DNA of 64,000 nt, from the NCBI GenBank assembly GCA_964508975.1, contig CAZDVQ010000020.1:6465-70464 (forward strand). Reading direction: 5' to 3'. The position numbers and the translations under genes are program-made. How positions within the stretch are numbered: the first letter of the stretch is position 1; every line of letters starts with the position of its first letter. Below are positions 48,101-55,900 of the stretch, in pieces. The notes beneath the pieces are model-generated. The model was not told the DNA's origin. It saw nothing but the letters and a program-made list of their open reading frames with translations, and ran no database searches. The DNA comes from CAZDVQ01 sp964508975 (GTDB taxonomy: Bacteria; Bacteroidota; Bacteroidia; Chitinophagales; Saprospiraceae).

Positions 48101-51100
48101 CTGCTCCTTCAGTCGCTATTGCCGGCAATACATCAATATGTGCAGGTTCTGTAGCTTCATTGACTGCAACTGGCGGTGCTAGTTACATTTGGAGCAATGG
48201 TTCTACTAGTGCAACAATTACGGTAAGTACTAACGGTACTTATCAGGTTACTGCTATCGGAGGCAATGGTTGTACTGCAACTGCAAGCCGTACGGTAACG
48301 GTAAATGCGGCACCTAATGTTCAAATTTCTGGCCCTTCAGTACTTTGCTTAGGTACCCAATCAACACTTACTGCCTCTGGTGCTTCTAGCTACCTTTGGT
48401 CAAATGGTGCAAATACGCTTTCAATCACTGTTACGCCTTCAGCTATCACAACCTACTGTGTAACGGGTACTGATGCAAACGGATGTACAGCTTCACGTTG
48501 TATCACTGTTTCTCCAGCTCCTAACCCAAGTATTGTTGCCGCTTCTGGCGAACTTTGCCAAGGAGAAAGCACAACGTTAACCGCTTCTGGTGGTGCATCT
48601 TATGCATGGAGTACCAGTGCTTCAACGCCTGTGATTTCAGCTGCTCCTACAACTTCAACAAACTATACAGTAACCGTTACTTCTTCAAATGGATGTACGG
48701 CTACCATCAGCACGCTCGTAATGGTGCGCCCACTACCAGTTATTGATAGCATCCACGCTACTGATCCTACATCTTGTAATGTGTCTAATGGTTCTATAGT
48801 TGTCTTTGCACAAGGAACTTGGGCTCCATTAGAATACAGGCTTAATGGTGGTACTTGGCAAGCTGGTAGCGTTTTCGCTAACCTTGCAGCTGGTTCTTAT
48901 ACTATTGAAGTTCGTTATGTAGGCGGTTTCTGCCCTGTTGTTTACACCAACACGGTTACCTTAAATGCCGTTAACGCTCCAAGTATTGTAATTAGCGCCC
49001 CTGCTAGTATCTGTAATGGATCTTGTAACAATATCTCTGCGATACTTAATCCTTCTGTATCTCAGCCTGGTGTTACCCTTTTGGCTTACACTTGGAATAC
49101 CGGTTCGACTACTGCTACAATTAACGTTTGTCCGACGACAACTACTACTTATCTGGTTACTACAACCGATGCTAATGGTTGTAGCTCTGCAGCTGCCTCA
49201 ACAGTAATCGTTAATCCTACTCCTACGGCTAATATAGTACCACCTGCTGGTGCTTGTGTTGGTGAATCTGCAGCTTTCTCTGCATTCAACGTTGGTCCTG
49301 GTGCTACTTACACTTGGGCATTTACGCCGAACGCAACTCCTGCAACAGCTACTGGTCTTAGCGCTTCTGTAGTATTTGCAAATCCAGGCAATGCTACAGC
49401 TATCTTAACGGTTTCTCAGAATGGTTGTACAAGCCGTGACACTGTGGGTGTATCTGTTGACCAGGCTGTTTTCGCAAATGCTGGTGCTGATGTGATGATT
49501 TGCCAAGGAACTTCAACAATCCTCGGTGGTAACGGTGGTTCTCCTACTGGCCCGAACGGTGCAGTATTCCAATGGGTTCCTTCTACAGGCCTTAATGACC
49601 CTACCGTTTCTAACCCAGTAGCTTCTCCAACTGATTCTACCGTTTATACAGTGTATGTAACTTACGGCGCTTGCGTTAGTACCGCATTCGTTTCTGTAGA
49701 TGTTGATGTAAACTCTGTTCCTTATGCCGACGCTGGTCCTAACCGCCTTATCTGCTCTGGAACATCAGTTACCATCGGTGGTACTCCAACCGGTGAACCC
49801 GGCTCTACTTATGCATGGACTCCTTCATTAGGTTTAAGCAACGCTACCAGCCCTAACCCAACTGCAAACCCAACAGTAAACACTACTTACACGGTGACAG
49901 TTACACGCAATGGCTGCCAAATGACCGACAACGTTTTCGTTGAAGTTATCAATAGCCCATTCGTAAACGCTGGTGTTGATAAAGTTTACTGCGGTTTCGG
50001 TACTGGCGTTATGATTGGTGGTACTCCCGCTGGTTCGCCAACTGCAGTGTTTAGCTGGTCTCCAACTACAGGCTTAAGCAACCCAAATATTGCTAACCCA
50101 ATTGCTACGCCTTCCGTTACAACCAACTACGTACTGTCAGTTACCCAAAACGGTTGTACTAGTACTGATACTGTTCGTGTTGTTGTAAATCCTGCTGCTG
50201 CTGGCTGTAACTTACCACCAGTTGCTATCAACGATATCAACAATACTTTGATTAATACCCCAGTTATGGGCAATGTAAGTACGAATGATTTCGATCCTGA
50301 GGGAGGCCTCTTGACATTCACCGTATTGACTAACCCAACTAACGGAACGTTGACGTCATTCAACCCGAATACTGGTGTTTATGTGTTCAACCCTGCCCCT
50401 GGTTTTGTAGGTCAATCACAATTTACTTACTATACTTGCGATGCCGGTACACCTACACTTTGTGATACCGCAACCGTTACCATCGTGATTCGTGACCGTG
50501 ATGGAAACAATACGCCTCCTGTAGCTAACGATGACGTAACTTCTACCTTGGTAGGTATTCCAGTTGATGGCGACCTATTGACAAACGACTTTGATCCTGA
50601 TGGTGACGTTATTACCGTGAATACTACCCCGGTTTCTAACCCATCTAACGGTACTGTGACCATTAACCCTGATGGTACATTCACTTACACGCCAAACCCT
50701 GGCTTCGAAGGTAACGACCAATTCGTTTATCAAATTTGTGATCCGTTTAATGCTTGCGATAATGCTACCGTAACCATTATCGTTACAGATGGTGACCCTG
50801 TAAACAATCCTCCTTTCGCAGGTGACGACGCAACCTCAACTTTCATGAATGTTCCTGTAAATGGCAACATGTCTCCTAACGACTACGATGTTGATGGTGA
50901 TGTACTTGTATACAATGTAAACCCTGTTGCTGACCCAATGAACGGTACTGTAACCATTAACCAAAATGGTACTTACCAATATGTTCCTAACCCAGGTTAT
51001 GTTGGTCCAGATAACTTCGTTTACGAAGTTTGCGAAAGTGGTACGCCTCAAATGTACTGTACTCAAGCTACTGTTTACATCACGGTGTTTACCCGCAATA

Positions 51101-52728
51101 TCCCACCTGTTGCCATCAACGACATCAATGCAACTTTCGTAGATGTCCCTGTTTCTGGTAGCGTTATGACCAATGATTACGATCCAGATAACTCTGTTCC
51201 ATTAACTGTTTCAATGGTCGGAACTCCAACTTCTGGTACTGTATTCTTACAACCTAATGGTGATTACGTTTTCATACCAGCCGCTGGCTCAGTTGATGAT
51301 GTTCAGTTCACTTACGTTCTTTGTGATGCAGGCCTACCTGTAGCTTGCGATACAGCAATCGTTACTATCTCGGTATCTGATCTGCCAGGTTCTAGCAACC
51401 TGCCACCAGTAGCCAACGATGATAATAATGTTACAATGGTAGGTGTTCCTACAACTGGTAACATCTTGGTTAACGACGCTGATCCTGAAGATCAACCACT
51501 TACCTTGAACACTACTCCGTTGACCGGACCAAGCTTAGGTACTATTACCATTAATCCTAATGGTTCTTATGTCTACACGCCTACAACTACAAACCCAGGT
51601 GTTGACGAAGTTACTTACTCTATCTGTGACCAAGGTATTCCTGTTCTTTGTGATACTGCTACCCTCTATATCAATATCTTCGAACCTACTACTGGTAATC
51701 ACCCACCATTCGCTGGTGACGACTTCGGTAGCGGCTTCATGAATGATGATATCTTAGGCAATATCTTGCCGAATGATGGCGATGTTGATGGTGATTTGAT
51801 TATTGTGAACCCTGTTCCAGTAATTATGCCTGCTAACGGTTCAGTTAGTGTAGATGTGAATGGTAATTATACCTATACACCAAACAACAACTTTATCGGT
51901 ACTGACCAGTTTGTTTACCAAATCTGCGATAACGCTATTCCTTCATTGTGCGCTGAAGCTACCGTATACCTCTTGGTTTACCCATTGCGTCAAGCTTGCT
52001 TCACTACTAAAGTATTCCTTGAAGGCTCTTACAACGTAACCGCTGATAGCTTGCACATGTATAACGACCTGCGCGCTTGTAGCCAAATCCCTGGATTGAA
52101 CGTAATCCCAACAACTCAGCCATATGCTATCCAGCCTTATGCTTACAATGGTACAGAGTCATTCGCAAATGCTGCTGCAATGCCTTCTGATATGGTTGAT
52201 TGGGTCCTCGTTTCATTCGTGAATGGTGCTTGTCTTGACTCACTCGTTTACCGTGAAGCCGCTGTACTCCTCCGTGACGGTTCCGTGGTTCGTGCCAACG
52301 GCGATACTACCTTCTGTGTACCGTTCCAAAACGGTGACCAACTCCGTATCGTTATCGAACATCGCAACCACATCGGCGTAATGTCAGCTAATGCGATTAC
52401 TCCTCAACCTGGTGTATTGTACAATGAAGACTTCCGCTTCAACCAATCTTACATCGACGCCGGTTCTAGTGGCCAAAAAGCTGTAGGTACTAATGGTGCT
52501 TATGTAATGTTCGCAGGCGACGGTTACAAGTACAACTTCTTCACGAATACGGCCCAATCTAAAGATCGTATCGATATTCGTGACCTTTCTCCTGTACTTA
52601 TCGACCAAGGTATCTTCGGCCAATACATGCAAGGTGACTACAACATGAACTGCGACTGTAACGCTGACGATATGGACATACTCACTCCTAACTCTGGTGC
52701 TGACTCTGCCATCAACGACTGTCCTTAG
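39175..52728 (+). CDS. Giant secreted multi-domain Ig-like repeat protein (giant 2)
   Basis: A 4,517-residue exported protein homologous to giant 1. The start is ATG 39175; the frame is open two codons further to a TTG. A signal peptide (IILSLALLLPQLAFAQ) leads to a Cys-rich N-terminus (to about 39.75 kb). Three Ig-like repeats, an unrecognised 240-residue domain (40.42-41.14 kb) and 32 more Ig-like repeats of 70-76 residues follow, interrupted by four SprB-like units at about 42.7, 44.3, 47.7 and 48.7 kb. These repeats carry xGGSGFTYLWSNGATTSSI and a longer ITVSPxSTTTYTVTV than giant 1. A PKD-like domain, three AGxD-type domains, six cadherin-like domains (two A-B-C triplets) and the shared C-terminal module ending in GDYNMNCDCNADD complete it. 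No type A/B sorting domain. Likely a surface adhesin or filament, inferred from architecture. Confidence 0.88.
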   Translation: MKAQILLNKIILSLALLLPQLAFAQPNPSSAGSISCYYSGGYAHFNVTSAPTCPWGTVQWMWYGWNTASNTGWTNQYSRSVPISAGQTVQYTICARCVDQYGNAGNIYESSSCSVTGPCCNLSASVGNINLCNNNTMCASLSGGTGPYTYQWSGGGNSSCKTITSAGTYYLTVTDAQGCQAYASGTASGSGTISTSISNTATTICAGSSSTLTANPSGYSYSWSNGSNSRSITVSPGSTTTYTVTVSNGTGCSGVSSSTVTVNPQVTASITPNGSICTGGSRTIAVTPSGCTSYTYNWSNGANTSSISVSPSSTTTYSVTVTPNSGCNRCPRVLSSTVTVNPTPTVFVSGTTYVCQGNSTVLSAIATNASSYSWSNGATTSSITVSPNNNTTYAVTVTGAGGCQSNASTVVTVNNCTTPISWQFNCTQNKRVEVVGRGTNNAGTTTLNFTNTGNIDSIVVYAVAKNNPLPSTVTFASASQSFTVGGTPPSFTTNGWGNGNVRFFRAKFDPTGSITLTTPQPSSTWSFTAYVFRNDPNGIASTGYYENAFIYQGSRTVTLPIPAAPGPRNITLTVPITEMSNDGRIATVTATAGGVTNSYTINNWNLGRSLNITPLTLTNVPGNATSVTITITSPNSNGDSFTIGGSVFVDAECGCPSTTVNITGPNTLCVGSSTNLSAPAGLRSYLWSTGATTSSITVSPNTTSTYSVTTEDGFGCVASGTKVLTVNPLPNVNISGNTTICQGTSTSLTATGGSTYLWSNGATSATITVSPSVSTQYCVTATTAGCSASTCATVTVNSIGTASITGPSALCQGSSANLSANMNVGGTYSYNWSNGATAATITVYPSATTNYCVTITDANGCTTSACRTISINPRPSVVINGNTFVCPGQNLVLSAAASGGTGFSYSWSNGATTSSITVSPTGPTTFEVTVTNSLGCSGVDNQGVGVEFVPNFTLNGDSVICQGGQATLSTNINGGGSGFTHQWSTGSTASSITVSPASTTTYTVTVSNSSGCSTIRSRTVTVNPNINVSIVGTGQLCAGASVTLTANPVGGSGFTYLWSNAATTSSITVTPASTNTFQVTVTNSGGCVGTATRTVIINPNPVLTLANIPGPICNGQSLTLTTSVTGGTPAFNYMWSNNTAGGNQSTTTAVATGSSQTYSVTVSDVNNCTSTSSRSITVNNCQVVANCSSTNPSVCGGSNGTATVAAAGGLAPYAYLWSSGATTSASTGLVAGIYTVTVTDAIGNTATCQVNLTNPPAPVVTVTGTNVICSGISTTLVASATGGSSFTYLWSTGATTSSIAVSPANSTNYTVTVTNNLNCSTVANRTVTVNASPVITINAPAGVCEGSAITFSTTSLNCSGCTYQWSCSTSNASTITFIPTASGTCSVTVTNSNGCTGTASISYAVYPAVSVNVTGSNNICLGTNTTLTATPSGGSGFVYAWSTGATTSSITVAPTSTINYAVTVTNANGCNTVGSRLVVVNPAVSAAVTGDNIVCAGGSATLTVSASGGSSFTYLWSNGATTNSTTVSPSATQAYSVTVTNNTGCTTTASRTVTVNTNPVVTVSGNNTLCAGFSTNLSASASGGSVFSYNWSNGSTASTITVSPAATTSYTVTVTNEFGCTTTGSRLVTVNSNPNVSVISSPLQACPNQVVNLSATASGGSGSYTYSWSSNTNGGTTSSTTAVFAGNSQTYRVTATDANGCTAFNTTVITRFANCNVVVNCSKIDPSTCGGTNGSASVATSGGVLPYSYAWSNGANTSSVSGLAAGSYDVTVTDAVGVTATCGVVLQNPPAPSAVIAGNDILCNGVSTTLTVAASGGSSFTYLWSTGATTASITVVPNTTTTYSVTVTNNVNCSAVVSRTVTVNAVPNVSLTGTNTLCVGQSTSLLATATGGTGFNYAWSNGSTTASISISPTSTTNYTVTVTNANGCTGTAASLVTVNPVPVVTVSGNNVICVGNSTTFTATAAGGSGFTYVWSNGATTPSITVSPTASTSYNVTVTNSFGCVGTGSTTLTVNPLPVANIGGTDVICLNTNTTLTAFASVGSSFTYVWSNGSNGVSITVSPASTTNYTVTVTNNNGCTTTASRTVTVNAVPNVLVTGTNVICEGNSTTISATANGGSGFAYLWSNGATTSSILVTPTSSTIYSVTVTNANGCTGTQSRAVTVNPTPDVTTSGTNVVCRGTTTTISANVVGGTGFTYNWSNGATTPSITVTPIATTQYQVTVTNNNGCTGTSSRTVTVNDFPVVTLSGTNVICLGNSTTLSTSVTGGTGFNYSWSNGAITSAITVSPTASTTYFVTVTNANGCTGTASYAVTVNPVPNVIISGQDVICNGNSTTLVTSVVGGSGFLYTWSTGANTPNITVSPSTTTSYTVTVTNANGCTGTATRQVTVNITPTLSISGNDVICLGQSTTLDANGSGGVSLVYNWSTGATGFSQTFAPLVTTTYTATVTNSNGCSATASRTVTVNPVPNPVISGQNSICVGNSTTLSTSVTGGSGFTFNWSTGATTSAITVSPIASTTYTVTVTNSNGCTGTDDYQVLVNQLPTPSINVSGGATSVCLGSSAVLSASGGSSYLWSNGATTATISVSPTATTTYSVTVTNVFGCSATTSQTITVDNNPVVTISGNDEICVGFSTVLTATGGNAFLWNTGETTQSITVNPGASSTFYVSVTNAAGCTATGSQFVTVFPTPTLTISGATGLCEGSSSTLVANGAASYVWSTGANTASITVVPVTITTYCVTGTDANGCTASQCVTVAPAPNPIIVAAVSDLCVGQSTTLTASGGIAYIWSTGQTTNVITVSPTVTTVYNVTATASNGCTATTSVTILVRQLPVITSIQSNNPTTCNTVDGNITVFAAGASGSLEYRLNGGAWQASNSFTGLGAGSYTVEVRYVGGFCTTVNSSPIVLSVPLAPTITINGVLAFCTGGSSTLTASGGLTYIWSTGATTPSITATAGGVYSVTSTASNGCSGTASVNIAQQPAPSVAIAGNTSICAGSVASLTATGGASYIWSNGSTSATITVSTNGTYQVTAIGGNGCTATASRTVTVNAAPNVQISGPSVLCLGTQSTLTASGASSYLWSNGANTLSITVTPSAITTYCVTGTDANGCTASRCITVSPAPNPSIVAASGELCQGESTTLTASGGASYAWSTSASTPVISAAPTTSTNYTVTVTSSNGCTATISTLVMVRPLPVIDSIHATDPTSCNVSNGSIVVFAQGTWAPLEYRLNGGTWQAGSVFANLAAGSYTIEVRYVGGFCPVVYTNTVTLNAVNAPSIVISAPASICNGSCNNISAILNPSVSQPGVTLLAYTWNTGSTTATINVCPTTTTTYLVTTTDANGCSSAAASTVIVNPTPTANIVPPAGACVGESAAFSAFNVGPGATYTWAFTPNATPATATGLSASVVFANPGNATAILTVSQNGCTSRDTVGVSVDQAVFANAGADVMICQGTSTILGGNGGSPTGPNGAVFQWVPSTGLNDPTVSNPVASPTDSTVYTVYVTYGACVSTAFVSVDVDVNSVPYADAGPNRLICSGTSVTIGGTPTGEPGSTYAWTPSLGLSNATSPNPTANPTVNTTYTVTVTRNGCQMTDNVFVEVINSPFVNAGVDKVYCGFGTGVMIGGTPAGSPTAVFSWSPTTGLSNPNIANPIATPSVTTNYVLSVTQNGCTSTDTVRVVVNPAAAGCNLPPVAINDINNTLINTPVMGNVSTNDFDPEGGLLTFTVLTNPTNGTLTSFNPNTGVYVFNPAPGFVGQSQFTYYTCDAGTPTLCDTATVTIVIRDRDGNNTPPVANDDVTSTLVGIPVDGDLLTNDFDPDGDVITVNTTPVSNPSNGTVTINPDGTFTYTPNPGFEGNDQFVYQICDPFNACDNATVTIIVTDGDPVNNPPFAGDDATSTFMNVPVNGNMSPNDYDVDGDVLVYNVNPVADPMNGTVTINQNGTYQYVPNPGYVGPDNFVYEVCESGTPQMYCTQATVYITVFTRNIPPVAINDINATFVDVPVSGSVMTNDYDPDNSVPLTVSMVGTPTSGTVFLQPNGDYVFIPAAGSVDDVQFTYVLCDAGLPVACDTAIVTISVSDLPGSSNLPPVANDDNNVTMVGVPTTGNILVNDADPEDQPLTLNTTPLTGPSLGTITINPNGSYVYTPTTTNPGVDEVTYSICDQGIPVLCDTATLYINIFEPTTGNHPPFAGDDFGSGFMNDDILGNILPNDGDVDGDLIIVNPVPVIMPANGSVSVDVNGNYTYTPNNNFIGTDQFVYQICDNAIPSLCAEATVYLLVYPLRQACFTTKVFLEGSYNVTADSLHMYNDLRACSQIPGLNVIPTTQPYAIQPYAYNGTESFANAAAMPSDMVDWVLVSFVNGACLDSLVYREAAVLLRDGSVVRANGDTTFCVPFQNGDQLRIVIEHRNHIGVMSANAITPQPGVLYNEDFRFNQSYIDAGSSGQKAVGTNGAYVMFAGDGYKYNFFTNTAQSKDRIDIRDLSPVLIDQGIFGQYMQGDYNMNCDCNADDMDILTPNSGADSAINDCP
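39754..49225 (+). repeat. Ig-like coding repeats of giant 2 (about 35 copies, interrupted)
   Basis: Repeats of about 70-76 residues with VIC(A/E/L)GNSTTL, (F)TYLWSNGATTSSI, TVTVTNANGC and TVTVNPxP landmarks run through this part. They are interrupted by one unrecognised domain and four SprB-like units (for example STNPSVCGGSNGTATV). Several have a second Cys pair (YCVTxTxANGCTxSxC). Confidence 0.85.
50206..51985 (+). repeat. Cadherin-like A-B-C triplet, two copies, in giant 2
   Basis: Domain starts in order: PPVAINDINNTLI (A), PPVANDDVTSTLV (B), PPFAGDDATSTFM (C), PPVAINDINATFV (A), PPVANDDNNVTMV (B), PPFAGDDFGSGFM (C). Each triplet is about 890 bases. NDxDPxxD loops suggest calcium binding. 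Confidence 0.85.
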
Positions 52729-52761
52729 TCTACCATAAGCATTCATTAAAGAATGTTTGCT

Positions 52762-52769
52762 TATCTTTG
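52762..52769 (+). promoter_or_regulatory. Possible -7 promoter element for the 1,331-residue protein gene
   Basis: TATCTTTG, an exact TAnnTTTG match between giant 2 and element J. Transcription from here would place element J in the leader. Confidence 0.35.
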
Positions 52770-52775
52770 AAATAC

Positions 52776-52908
52776 TTTTTTGGGCGTGCCGGCTCGCTAA
52801 ACCACACCACTAGTGGCGTGGTTTAGCGTCCCGTCGCTGTTTTCCAGGCTCGCCTATCGGCTCGGTGCTACGCACCAACGCTTGGCGTTGCCTTTCATCC
52901 AGCTCACG
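52776..52908 (+). repeat. GC-rich structured intergenic element, copy J
   Basis: TTTTTTGGGCGTGCC, hairpin GCTAAACCAC/GTGGTTTAGC, GTCGCTGTTTTCCAGGCTCG, core variant CCTATCGGCTCGGTGC, and hairpins GGTGC/GCACC and AACGC/GCGTT. It fills most of the gap between giant 2 and the next gene. Confidence 0.78.
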
Positions 52909-52961
52909 CTCCCCCCAGACTCCCCCCCCACTCCAGAATCAAACTGTTAAATTTATCTTAC

Positions 52962-55900
52962 ATGAAAAAGCTAATTTCAGCCTTAGCTACAACCCTCATC
53001 CTGCTTGTGCTTGCAACAGGCTTGTCTGCCCAAACGGGCAAACTCGCGGGTGTTCGCTTCTATGACGTGAGCACCGATTGCTACACCAACACGCTGCGGG
53101 TTAAAATTCAAGCAACCTCTGAGCAAGCAACTGCTTTTCAGACGGCCTCTTGGACTTTCCGCTTTACCTTCAACCGGAACATGCTGCAAAACCCACGCAA
53201 GGTTACGCCAGTGCCCGTTTCGTTGGATGGTAACCACACCCTAACTCAACAGTATAGCCCTACCGATAACGATACAATCGTTTCTTACGGTATCGTATCC
53301 CTCTTCCCTGTGGCTACATTGCAACCAGGTGTTTGGACGACCATGGCAGAACTTGAGTTCGATATCATTAGCTATAATGCTGGTGCTGTTGCCAACTGTA
53401 TCAACTTCGTTTGGCAAGAAGATACTGACGTCGTTCCAACCGTTGGCCAGGAATATATTAGCTTGTTCAGTCAACCTTCTTTGAATATCGTTACTTATGG
53501 TAACGAGTTTACCTGTATTTCACCAAACTGTGCACCGATTGCTGTAAATGATATCAATGCAACTTTCGTAGGTATCCCGGTTTCTGGTGACGTAAGCACT
53601 AACGATTATGACCCAAATGGCGACCCGCTTACTTTCACACTTTTGACGCCTCCTTCTGCAGGTACGCTTACTTCATTTAACCCCGATGGTAGCTACGTAT
53701 TTAACCCACCAACTACACCAGGTGAAGTAACCTTTACTTATGTGGCTTGCGATAATGGAACTCCAGCACTTTGCGATACAGCTGATGTCGTAATTCAAGT
53801 GTTGAATCTTCCAGATGATACTAAAAACGAGCCGCCCACGGCTAACGATGACTACAACATCACGCTGATGGATACACCAATCGATGGTAACGTACTAAAC
53901 AACGACCAAGATATCGATGGTGATAATATCGTGTTGAACACAACCCCTATCGACCAGCCTAACCATGGTACAGTTACTATTTCACCAAACGGTGATTACA
54001 CGTACACGCCAGCTACTGGTTACCTCGGCCAAGACACTTTTGTTTACTCTATCTGCGATGACGGTTTCCCCGTGCTTTGCGATACAGCTACTGTAGTTAT
54101 CTTAGTTTTACCTGACAATGGCGACAACTATCCTCCATTTGCTGGTGACGACTTCGGTATTGGTGAAATTAACGAGCCAATTACCTTGAATATCCTACCT
54201 AACGATGGCGATCCTAACGGTGACCCAATTACGGTGAACACTACTCCGATTGATCAGCCTAATCACGGTACGGTAACTATCTTGCCTAACGGTGATATTA
54301 TCTACACACCGTTTGGCGGTTATTTTGGTCCAGATGAGTTCGTTTATGAAATTTGCGATAACGGTACACCAGCACTTTGTGCTCAAGCTACTGTTTACTT
54401 GCTCGTTGCTCCAGCTAACCAACCTCCTGTAGCCATAAACGATATTAATGCAACTTTGGTAAATACACAAGTATTTATTAATGTATTGACGAACGATTTT
54501 GACCCAGATGGTGACCCTATTACGGTTAATCCACTCTTGGTCTCAGGCCCAGTTAATGGTAGCCTTATCAACGGTACAATTAACGGCCAATACATGTACA
54601 TGCCTAATACTGACTACGTAGGTCAAGATAGCTTTGTATATGTAATCTGCGATAACGCTGCGATAGCGCTTTGTGATACTGCAACGGTTTACATCACTAT
54701 AGTTGATTTGCCTACCAGCAACAACAATCCACCAATAGCCAACAACGACGCGTTCGTCACAGTGCTTAACACAGGCTTTAACAGTACTGTAATCAATAAC
54801 GATAGCGACCCTGACGGTGATGCCATTGCCGTTACAACTACTTTGTTGGGCTTGCCTTTAAACGGTACAGTAACTAACTTGACATCAGCGGGTACTTTTA
54901 CTTACACCCCTGACAACGGCTTTACTGGCTCGGATCAGTTTACCTATATCCTTTGCGATAACGGTTCACCAGTACTTTGTGATACAGCCTTAGTTGAAGT
55001 AATCATCCTTCCTGGTGATGTTGACAACAACCCACCATTTGCTGCTGACGACTTTGGTACAGGCGAAATCAATACCAACATAGTAGGTAATGTATTGCCA
55101 AACGATTACGATGTTGACGGTGACCCAATTACCTTGAACACAACTCCAATCGAAGCTCCATTTAACGGTACTGTAGTTGTATTGCCTAACGGTACTTACA
55201 CTTATACACCAAACACTGGATATATTGGACCCGACCAATTCGTTTACGAAATCTGCGACAACGGCACTCCTGCACTTTGTGCTCAAGCAACTGTATACTT
55301 GTTGGTGTTCCCGAACAACCAACCACCAGTTGCCGTTAACGACATCAACGCAACTTATGTAGACGTACCTGTTGGTGGTAATGTAATTACAAACGATTAC
55401 GACTTAGACGGAGGTACTTTGACCGCCAATACTACCCCTATCGTCCTTCCAATGACAGGTGCTAACGTTATTATCAATGCTAATGGTGATTACTCGTATC
55501 AACCAGCAGCTGGCTTCGTGGGCACAGATGAATTCCAATACGCAATCTGTGATAATGGTGTGCCTAGCCTTTGCGATACGGCTACTGTATTCATCACCAT
55601 CATTGCAGAACCAGGTAGCGGCAACAATCCTCCTGTAGCACACAATGACTACAACGTTACTTTAGTAAACACTCCAGTTTCGGCTAATGCATTGAATAAC
55701 GATGCTGACCCTGACGGTGATGCTATTACAGCAACAACTACATTAATCGTTGGCCCAGCACATGGTACTGCTACAATAACAGCTCCAGGTGTTTATACTT
55801 ATACGCCGAGTACAGGCTACGAAGGTATGGACCAATTTACTTATCGCATCTGCGATAACGGTACTCCTGTACTTTGTGATACAGCAATCGTTTTCATTGA

